Below are positions 6,762 to 12,084 of a stretch of DNA of 12,084 nt, piece by piece (position 1 is the first letter of the stretch; each line of letters begins with the position of its first letter). The notes beneath the pieces are model-generated. The model was not told where the DNA came from. It saw only the letters and a program-made list of their open reading frames with translations, and searched no databases. A program made the translations under genes and the position numbers. The stretch comes from Tateyamaria sp. (GTDB lineage: Bacteria > Pseudomonadota > Alphaproteobacteria > Rhodobacterales > Rhodobacteraceae), in the NCBI GenBank assembly GCA_018668195.1, contig JABITU010000061.1:1-12084 (forward strand), written 5' to 3'.

Positions 6762-6917
6762 TTATGCAAAACCTTGAATCACTTCACGCTGTTTCAAATC
6801 AAAGGTTTTAACGCGTGAGGTCGTGCGGAATGTTTCATGTATCTTGTCACGCACTGTGACGTCAGCGTCTTGTGGGGTTTGGCGCGCCGAGGGGTATTCC
6901 AGATTCAGGAATGATGC
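6762..6917 (-). pseudogene. Possible 3' remnant of an unidentified gene
   Basis: The minus strand has a 51-residue open stretch ending in TAA (6762-6764) and bounded upstream by an in-frame TAG (6918-6920), with no start codon at its head. It reads like the C-terminus of a globular enzyme, for example DADVTVRDKIHETFRTTSRV followed by KTFDLKQREVIQGFA. A loose resemblance to the end of phenylacetate-CoA-ligase-like AMP-forming enzymes came to mind, but I cannot confirm it. It may equally be a chance open frame. The base composition at third positions is not clearly biased. Confidence 0.22.
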
Positions 6918-6933
6918 CTAATCTATATGTGAT

Positions 6934-6973
6934 TTGCCGAACCGCCATACGAATACTTTATATATAAAATATT
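6934..6973 (+). promoter_or_regulatory. Candidate promoter with overlapping MarR-type operator
   Basis: A -35-like TTGCCG (6934-6939) is followed after 17 bases by a -10-like TTTATA (6957-6962). The -10 lies inside a 22-bp AT-rich near-palindrome at 6952-6973, whose left arm AATACTTTATA pairs with the right arm TATAAAATATT except for one position (C6956 against A6969). This lies about 67 bases before the ATG at 7040. A dimeric winged-helix repressor such as the MarR protein encoded at the end of this operon could bind here and block the promoter. That assignment is inference from position and symmetry. Confidence 0.45.
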
Positions 6974-7039
6974 TCTGCTTGAAATACATTTATGGTGGCT
7001 TTAGCGTTTTATCAACGCAACAAAGCTGGAAGAGTACAC

Positions 7040-9334
7040 ATGCGTATTGCTTGTCTTGGGGGCGGCCCTGCGGGCCTGTATTTCGGCATCTCAATGAAGC
7101 TTCGGGATCCTGATGCAGACGTTGTGGTGTTCGAGCGCAACAAGCCTGACGATACCTTTGGTTGGGGTGTTGTCTTGTCGGATGAGACGCTCGAAAATCT
7201 CGCAGATAATGATGCGACAAGCGCCGCTACTATCCGAGAGAACTTTGCCTATTGGGATGATGTAGCACTGCTGCATCAGGGGCAAAAACTGGTGTCCAGC
7301 GGGCATGGTTTCTGTGGTATCGGGCGCAAGCGATTGTTGCTGATCCTGTACGAGCGCGCCAAAGAACTGGGCGTTGATCTGCGGTTTGAAACCGAAGTCA
7401 ATGCCGCGTCTGATTACATGAACGAGTTCGATGTTGTGGTTGCTTGTGACGGTTTGAATTCAAAAACACGAATGGAATTCGCAGAAGTCTTTAAGCCTGA
7501 TATCGACACCCGAAAATGCCAGTTCACCTGGCTGGGCACACATCAGAAATTTGATGACGCTTTTACTTTTATATTCGAAGACACCGATAAGGGCTGGGTC
7601 TGGGCGCACGCCTACCAATTCGATGATAACACTGCGACGTTTATCGTCGAATGCAGTCAGGCGACCTATGAAGCCTATGGGTTCGGCGAGATCAGTCAGC
7701 AAGACAGCGTCGCGATTTGCGAAGAAATCTTCAAGGATCACCTTGGTGGTCACCCACTCATGACCAATGCCAAGCATATTCGCGGGTCAGCCTGGCTGCA
7801 ATTCCCGCGCGTGTTGTGTGAAAAGTGGAGCCATGAGAACGTTGTGCTTTTGGGCGATGCATCTGCAACAGCGCATTTTTCTATTGGGTCAGGCACAAAG
7901 CTTGCTTTGGAAAGTGCCATTGCGTTGGCCAAGAATATTAAATCACATTCGACGTTGGATGCCGCATTCACAAATTACGAAGAACATCGTCGTCTTGAGG
8001 TTTTGCGTCTGCAATCCGCTGCGCGCAATTCGGTCGAGTGGTTTGAAGATGTTGAGCGGTATCTGCATCTTGATCCGGTTCAGCTGAACTATTCGATGCT
8101 TACGCGTTCTCAGCGTATCAGTCATGAAAACTTGCGCGAACGGGATGCGGATTGGTTGGCGTCGGCTGAAGCTTGGTTCATGGAACAGTCGGGCGCTGGC
8201 AGTAATGTGGCTGCGCGTGCGCCGATGTTTGCGCCGTTTACCCTTCGAAATATGACATTGAAAAATCGCGTGGTCGTATCGCCGATGGCGCAATACAAGG
8301 CGGTCGACGGGTCCCCTACCGATTGGCACTTGATCCACTATGGTGAACGGGCAAAGGGCGGCGCTGGGTTGGTTTACACCGAAATGACCTGTGTGTCGGC
8401 GGATGGGCGTATAACGCCGGGTTGCCCGGGCCTGTATGCGCCTGAACATGAAGCCGGGTGGGCCCGTTTGAATGCGTTTATCCATGCTGAGACCGACGCG
8501 AAAACCTGTTGTCAAATCGGTCATGCGGGGCGCAAAGGCTCGACCCGGATTGGTTGGGAGGGGATGGATAAGCCGTTGAAGGATGGCAATTGGCCCCTTT
8601 TGTCTGCCTCTGCCATTGCTTGGTCTAACGAGAATGCGACGCCCAAAGCTATGGACCGTGCTGATATGGACCATGTGAAGGCTCAGTTTGTGATCTCTGC
8701 TCAGATGGCAGAACGCGCGGGTTTTGATATGATCGAACTCCATGCCGCGCATGGGTATTTGATTTCGTCTTTTATCTCGCCTTTGTCCAATATTCGCGAT
8801 GATGAATACGGCGGTAGCCTTGAAAAAAGGATGCGCTACCCTGTCGAGGTTTTTGATGCCATGCGCGCTGTTTGGCCCGCCGACAAGCCGATCTCTGTAC
8901 GTATTTCGGCGAGCGATTGGGCGGGCGATGATGGTGTGACCGCTGATGAAGCCGTTAAGATTGCTACCATGTTTGAGGCCCACGGCGCTGATATTATTGA
9001 CGTGTCGGCGGGGCAAACATCAACGCAAGGCAAACCCGTCTATGGGCGTATGTTCCAGACGCCGTTCTCGGATAAGATTCGCAACGAGGCGAGGATCAAA
9101 ACCATGGCGGTTGGCAATATCTACGAGGCTGATCATGTGAATTCAATCTTGATGGCAGGCCGCGCCGATCTGGTCTGTATTGCGCGCCCGCATCTTGCGG
9201 ATCCTTATTGGACGTTGCGCGCAGCGACTGATCTGGGCGACCGGCACGAGGTTTGGCCGAAACCTTATGATGCCGGCCGTGATCAGGCTTGGCGCCTGGC
9301 GGACCGTGCGGCCGAGATTGTGGGCAAAATATGA
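7040..9334 (+). CDS. Bifunctional 2-aminobenzoyl-CoA / salicylyl-CoA-type monooxygenase-reductase
   Basis: A 764-residue fusion of two flavoprotein domains. Residues 1 to about 385 form an aromatic hydroxylase: FAD motif GGGPAG at 7-12, [14 protein letters not shown] after the second strand, and the GD motif [16 protein letters not shown] around 271-284. Residues from about 393 form an Old Yellow Enzyme-type FMN domain starting [21 protein letters not shown]. It has H568 and H571 with Y573 in the [10 protein letters not shown] segment, followed by [14 protein letters not shown]. This arrangement matches 2-aminobenzoyl-CoA monooxygenase/reductase of aerobic anthranilate degradation and the related salicylyl-CoA 5-hydroxylases, which hydroxylate and then reduce the ring of an aryl-CoA. 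The ATG at 7040 has GGAAGAG upstream and leads straight into the FAD strand. An ATG at 6992 lacks a ribosome site and adds 16 unlike residues. Whether the substrate is the amino or the hydroxy compound is not certain. The stop overlaps the SDR start (ATGA). Confidence 0.9.
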   Translation: MRIACLGGGPAGLYFGISMKLRDPDADVVVFERNKPDDTFGWGVVLSDETLENLADNDATSAATIRENFAYWDDVALLHQGQKLVSSGHGFCGIGRKRLLLILYERAKELGVDLRFETEVNAASDYMNEFDVVVACDGLNSKTRMEFAEVFKPDIDTRKCQFTWLGTHQKFDDAFTFIFEDTDKGWVWAHAYQFDDNTATFIVECSQATYEAYGFGEISQQDSVAICEEIFKDHLGGHPLMTNAKHIRGSAWLQFPRVLCEKWSHENVVLLGDASATAHFSIGSGTKLALESAIALAKNIKSHSTLDAAFTNYEEHRRLEVLRLQSAARNSVEWFEDVERYLHLDPVQLNYSMLTRSQRISHENLRERDADWLASAEAWFMEQSGAGSNVAARAPMFAPFTLRNMTLKNRVVVSPMAQYKAVDGSPTDWHLIHYGERAKGGAGLVYTEMTCVSADGRITPGCPGLYAPEHEAGWARLNAFIHAETDAKTCCQIGHAGRKGSTRIGWEGMDKPLKDGNWPLLSASAIAWSNENATPKAMDRADMDHVKAQFVISAQMAERAGFDMIELHAAHGYLISSFISPLSNIRDDEYGGSLEKRMRYPVEVFDAMRAVWPADKPISVRISASDWAGDDGVTADEAVKIATMFEAHGADIIDVSAGQTSTQGKPVYGRMFQTPFSDKIRNEARIKTMAVGNIYEADHVNSILMAGRADLVCIARPHLADPYWTLRAATDLGDRHEVWPKPYDAGRDQAWRLADRAAEIVGKI

Positions 9335-10062
9335 CACATGTTGTTATCACGGGGGGTGGCACCGGTGTTGGCGCACAAACTGCGCGTCATTTTGCGGATG
9401 CCGGATACGACGTGACGATTATGGGTCGCACTAAAGCACCATTGCAGGCACAAAATCTGCACTGTCAGTTATGCGACGTTACGGACGCAACCCAAGTCAC
9501 GCAGGCCTTTAACGCGGCGCGTGCCGAACATGGCCCCGTTGGTACCGTCATTGCCAATGCTGGGGCAGTCACCTCAAAGCCGTTTGCCAAGATGACCGCC
9601 CAAGACATAGCGTCGATGTTGGACGTCAATGTGACGGGTGTATTCAACGTTTGGCAGGCTGCTTTGCCCGATATGAAAACTGCAAAATCAGGGCGCATGA
9701 TCGCTATTGCATCGACGGCTGGCTTAAAGGGGTTTCCCTATGTGGCCGGCTACTGCGCCGCCAAACATGGCGTTGTGGGACTGACCCGCGCTCTGGCGTT
9801 GGAACTTGCGCGCACTGGGATCACCGTCAATGCCATTTGTCCTGGGTTTATCGAAACGCCGATGCTGGACCGGTCGATCGACAACATCGTGATGACCACT
9901 GGAATGTCCGCTGCGGACGCTGCAAAGTCGCTGACCAAAGGCAACCCGCAGGGTCGGTTCATTCAGGCTGACGAAGTGGCGGCAACCGCACTTTGGCTCT
10001 GTTCGGATGCCGCGCGTTCGGTCAACGGTCATACTCTAAGCTTGTCGGGGGGCGAAGTGTAA
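9331..10062 (+). CDS. SDR-family dehydrogenase/reductase
   Basis: A 243-residue classical short-chain dehydrogenase. The cofactor motif TGGGTGVG is at 7-14, NAG at 77-79, and the catalytic tetrad is N100, S128, Y141 and K145 (YCAAK). The PGFIETPML segment follows as usual and the chain ends at a normal length. In family terms it is an NAD(P)-dependent alcohol or hydroxyacyl-CoA dehydrogenase. The start is the ATG in the ATGA overlap with the monooxygenase/reductase stop; an in-frame ATG at 9289 lies within that gene and is rejected. Its position suggests that it oxidises a hydroxyl on a ring-reduced or ring-opened CoA thioester produced by the upstream enzyme, in the manner of 3-hydroxyacyl-CoA dehydrogenases. 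The precise step is inferred. Confidence 0.88.
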   Translation: MTHVVITGGGTGVGAQTARHFADAGYDVTIMGRTKAPLQAQNLHCQLCDVTDATQVTQAFNAARAEHGPVGTVIANAGAVTSKPFAKMTAQDIASMLDVNVTGVFNVWQAALPDMKTAKSGRMIAIASTAGLKGFPYVAGYCAAKHGVVGLTRALALELARTGITVNAICPGFIETPMLDRSIDNIVMTTGMSAADAAKSLTKGNPQGRFIQADEVAATALWLCSDAARSVNGHTLSLSGGEV

Positions 10063-10538
10063 TGCAAAACAAACCTCAACGGGCGATTGCACCCCCCTCA
10101 AAAGAACGTTTGCGGCTTTGGCTACGCTTGCTCAAGACAACGCGGTCGATTGAAGCGACTGTGCGCGAGCGGCTCCGCGAAGAATTCGGGACGACTTTGC
10201 CGCGTTTCGATGTGATGGCGGCCCTTTCACGCTATGAAGAAGGGTTAAAGATGAGCCAGCTGTCCACAGTCCTGCGGGTCTCTAATGGGAACGTGACCGG
10301 GATTGTAGATCGTTTGGCCGAGGATGGTTTTCTGGTTCGCGTTCCGGTACCCGGTGACAGGCGTGCATCGATGGTGCGACTGACTAAGCGCGGATTACAG
10401 GAATTCGAACGCCAAGCTTGTGAACATGAAGATTGGATTGATGCCATGTTGCAAGACTTCACTGCAGAGGAAGCAGCGGATTTTGGAACGCGCCTCGAAA
10501 TGCTGGAAGCCAGTTTGCCGATAAGACGGGGCACTTGA
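10062..10538 (+). CDS. MarR-family transcriptional regulator
   Basis: A 158-residue MarR protein. Its winged helix-turn-helix spans about residues 50-112: recognition helix around S74-D83 (VSNGNVTGIVDRL) and the wing with the signature D99-R100-R101 (PGDRRASMVRLTKRG). Dimerisation helices flank it. The ATG overlaps the SDR stop by one base (TAATG), so it is produced from the same transcript as the pathway enzymes. Co-transcribed MarR proteins in aromatic-acid clusters usually repress their own operon and are released by an aryl-CoA or aromatic acid. The AT-rich near-palindrome at 6952-6973 is the best candidate operator in this window. No terminator hairpin is apparent after the gene. Confidence 0.9.
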   Translation: MQNKPQRAIAPPSKERLRLWLRLLKTTRSIEATVRERLREEFGTTLPRFDVMAALSRYEEGLKMSQLSTVLRVSNGNVTGIVDRLAEDGFLVRVPVPGDRRASMVRLTKRGLQEFERQACEHEDWIDAMLQDFTAEEAADFGTRLEMLEASLPIRRGT

Positions 10539-10850
10539 CTCGTAAGTAGACAATCGATTTGCCCTAAAAGATTACACGGCTGCATTGCTTTGGCTGCCTT
10601 GCCGCATGTGTCAGATACAAAATTTTATCAATGCGTGATGTTTCAAGTGTTTTGTCAATTGCTATAGTTGATTGCGACTTGCGGCTGGGTCTTTGTCGGG
10701 GTGCGAGTGGTTATCGCTACGGCCCACGACGTGTTAGATTTTTCAAAACACAAGGGCTGGTGCAGTACAAAAGTTTGGCCCAATGTGCTGGGGCAGCTGC
10801 GAGCACATTGACGCCGCCCGCTTTGATTGAACAGAAAGGATAGACTGATC
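10539..10850. other. Intergenic region between the marR-type and DAO-type genes
   Basis: These 312 bases contain no recognisable gene. A plus-strand frame from 10631 to 10843 (70 codons) has no ribosome site and no recognisable domain. A loose inverted repeat TCAA...TTGA at 10655-10671 overlaps a TATAGT hexamer that could be a -10, but no good -35 is visible. A plausible ribosome binding site AGAAAGGA lies at 10833-10840 for the downstream gene. The gap suggests that the oxidoreductase has its own promoter. Confidence 0.5.
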
Positions 10851-12068
10851 ATGATGGCCCATCAGACCGACCCTCGAAAGCGGCACTATGATGTCGTTAT
10901 TGTGGGGGGCGCTATCATGGGTGCATCAACGGCATGGTTTCTGACGGATAACCCGGATTTCAACGGATCGGTTTTGGTCATCGAAAGGGACATGACCTAT
11001 GAGGCTTGCTCTACCACCCACACCAACAGCTGCATCAGGCAGCAGTTTTCGACCGAACTTAATGTAAAGATCAGCCAGTTCGCTGCAGATTTTATCAAAA
11101 ACCTACGCGAACGTATGGGCGCCGATGATCGCATCCCAAAGCTTTCGATCCATGATTTCGGCTACATGTACCTCGCCAACACCAAGTCTTCTGCCGACAT
11201 CTTGCGCACCAATCAGATGGTGCAGCAGGCAACTGGGGCTGGCACCCAACTGATGACTGCATCCCAGATCAAGGCCGCCTATCCATTCTATTGGGTTGAT
11301 GACATCGTTCTTGGGTCCATCAACACGCTGGACGAAGGGTATTGGGACGGTGGCGCAGTTTTTGACTGTTGGCGCAGGCAATCGCGTGAGCGCGGCGTGG
11401 AATACGTACAAAACGAAGTCGTTGCCATGACGCGCAATGCAAGCGGTACGCACGTCGAAAGCGTGACGCTCAGGTGTGGCGAGGTTATTGGCTGTGGGCA
11501 GGTGGTCAATGCATCTGGTCCGCGCGCGGCGCGCACGGCTGCAATGGCTGGCATTGTTTTGCCGGTTGAGCCACGTAAGCGCTTTACGTGGATCTTTTCC
11601 GCCGAACAACCGCTGGACCGTGAGCTGCCTTTGACGATTGATCCGTCCGGTGTACACGTGCGAGAAATTGGTGGTGGGACCTATCAGGCGGGCGGACATT
11701 CCGATGTGGACCCCGCTGTTGCCTTTGACGATTTCACTATGGATCATACCCTCTGGCAGGATCACATTTGGCCTGTCTTGGCCACACGTATCCCACAATT
11801 TGAAGCGATCAGGGTGACACACGAATGGGCGGGGCACTATTCAATGAATACGTTTGATCAGAATGCGATCATGGGGCCTCATACTGAAGTTAAAAATTTT
11901 ATCTTTCTGAATGGGTTTTCTGGCCACGGATTGCAACAATCGCCAGCGATGGGGCGCGGCACTGCCGAATGGTTGACCTATGGCGAATACCGCAGCTTGG
12001 ACCTAAGCCCATTTCACTTTGCGCGTATTGCTGAAAACCGCCCCGTCATTGAAAAAGCTGTCATCTGA
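10851..12068 (+). CDS. FAD-dependent oxidoreductase, DAO family
   Basis: A 405-residue FAD-dependent oxidoreductase of the DAO fold (glycine/D-amino-acid oxidase and sarcosine oxidase/dehydrogenase relatives). The N-terminal FAD motif is DVVIVGGAIMGASTAWFL, with GGAIMG at residues 19-24, followed by the acidic strand end VIERD. A C-terminal FAD-contacting segment, FLNGFSGHGLQQSPAMGRGTAEWL, lies at about 350-373. Family members oxidise C-N bonds of secondary or primary amines and imino acids, passing electrons to O2 or to the respiratory chain. The substrate here is unknown. The ATG at 10851 is preferred for its AGAAAGGA site ten bases upstream; a second ATG follows immediately at 10854. The chain is of usual length. 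It is separated from the MarR gene by 312 bases, so it need not share the anthranilate-type pathway. A ribosome site follows directly, so it heads a further operon. Confidence 0.87.
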   Translation: MMAHQTDPRKRHYDVVIVGGAIMGASTAWFLTDNPDFNGSVLVIERDMTYEACSTTHTNSCIRQQFSTELNVKISQFAADFIKNLRERMGADDRIPKLSIHDFGYMYLANTKSSADILRTNQMVQQATGAGTQLMTASQIKAAYPFYWVDDIVLGSINTLDEGYWDGGAVFDCWRRQSRERGVEYVQNEVVAMTRNASGTHVESVTLRCGEVIGCGQVVNASGPRAARTAAMAGIVLPVEPRKRFTWIFSAEQPLDRELPLTIDPSGVHVREIGGGTYQAGGHSDVDPAVAFDDFTMDHTLWQDHIWPVLATRIPQFEAIRVTHEWAGHYSMNTFDQNAIMGPHTEVKNFIFLNGFSGHGLQQSPAMGRGTAEWLTYGEYRSLDLSPFHFARIAENRPVIEKAVI

Positions 12069-12073
12069 GCCGA

Positions 12074-12080
12074 AAGGAGA
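12074..12080 (+). promoter_or_regulatory. Ribosome binding site for a gene starting just past the window
   Basis: AAGGAGA lies five bases after the oxidoreductase stop codon, with four bases (CACA) left before the window ends. This is the right spacing for a start codon at or just after position 12085, so the oxidoreductase probably continues into a downstream operon gene. Confidence 0.6.
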
Positions 12081-12084
12081 CACA

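Larger units (their letters stand above)
6656..7039. other. Intergenic region upstream of the monooxygenase/reductase operon
   Basis: These 384 bases contain no convincing complete gene. They hold, in order: no recognisable terminator after the AraC gene (a run of six T at about 6671 has no stem before it); a possible minus-strand gene remnant at 6762-6917; a small inverted repeat GTCAC-gcact-GTGAC at 6846-6860; and an AT-rich near-palindrome with a candidate promoter at 6934-6973. A ribosome binding site GGAAGAG follows at 7028-7034, in front of the ATG at 7040. Confidence 0.6.

Noticed and set aside
6846..6860. Inverted repeat GTCAC-gcact-GTGAC as a regulator site
   Set aside because: Arms of only five bases are expected by chance at this scale, and it lies far from the likely promoter.
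7943..9016. Long minus-strand open frame (357 codons) opposite the monooxygenase/reductase gene
   Set aside because: It lies wholly antisense to a strongly supported gene, shows no recognisable domain and is rich in Arg, His and Pro as expected of a shadow frame.
10631..10843. 70-codon plus-strand frame before the DAO-family gene
   Set aside because: No ribosome binding site, no recognisable motif and a composition unlike the neighbouring proteins; treated as non-coding.
11103..11837. Minus-strand open frame (244 codons) opposite the DAO-family gene
   Set aside because: Fully antisense to a well-supported oxidoreductase with both FAD motifs; no domain is visible in it.
1..12084. CRISPR arrays, tRNA/rRNA genes, insertion sequences, riboswitches
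   Set aside because: I saw no regularly spaced repeats, no conserved RNA gene motifs, no transposase frame with flanking inverted repeats and no recognisable riboswitch core.

Overview
This window most likely comes from an alphaproteobacterium of the marine Rhodobacteraceae/Roseobacter type. That is an inference from the style of the proteins and from tightly packed operons with overlapping stop/start codons; no rRNA or tRNA gene is present to anchor the taxonomy. The region is dense catabolic gene space: transport, oxidoreductases, flavoprotein monooxygenases and two local regulators. I see no insertion sequence, phage gene, CRISPR array or structural RNA gene.

Layout. (1) Positions 1-2557, plus strand: the 3' end of a MalG-type carbohydrate ABC permease, then a cytochrome b561-domain membrane protein, an SMP-30/gluconolactonase-type hydrolase and a small GlcG/HbpS-family protein. 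The first three genes are joined by one-base TAATG overlaps and the fourth follows 25 bases later, so this is the tail of a transport-plus-metabolism operon. (2) Positions 2774-5537, minus strand: cupin, flavin-containing monooxygenase and kynurenine-formamidase-like alpha/beta hydrolase, in that transcriptional order, tightly spaced. (3) Positions 5687-6655, plus strand: a divergent AraC-family regulator. Between it and the cupin lies a perfect 10-bp inverted repeat. (4) Positions 7040-10538, plus strand: a two-domain 2-aminobenzoyl-CoA (salicylyl-CoA-type) monooxygenase/reductase, an SDR dehydrogenase and a MarR regulator, each overlapping the next by 1-4 bases. A 22-bp AT-rich near-palindrome lies in front of this operon. 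(5) Positions 10851-12068, plus strand: a DAO-family FAD-dependent oxidoreductase, with a strong ribosome binding site at the window end for a further gene.

How the parts may work together. The first operon looks like uptake of a sugar-like solute followed by lactone hydrolysis, with an unexplained haem-related pair (b561 and HbpS-like). The second has the composition expected of an oxygenation-then-hydrolysis route (flavin monooxygenase making an ester or similar product, an esterase/amidase cleaving it, and a cupin), under an AraC regulator; the substrate cannot be told from sequence. The third carries the signature enzyme of aerobic CoA-dependent anthranilate-type degradation together with its probable MarR repressor, but no CoA ligase is in view. 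Two stretches with coding-like but truncated reading frames (about 2560-2737 and 6762-6917, both minus strand) may be gene remnants.

Nothing here is a clearly new class of system. The most interesting items are the uncharacterised monooxygenase/hydrolase/cupin operon with its palindrome, the haem-linked tail of the ABC operon, and the candidate MarR operator.
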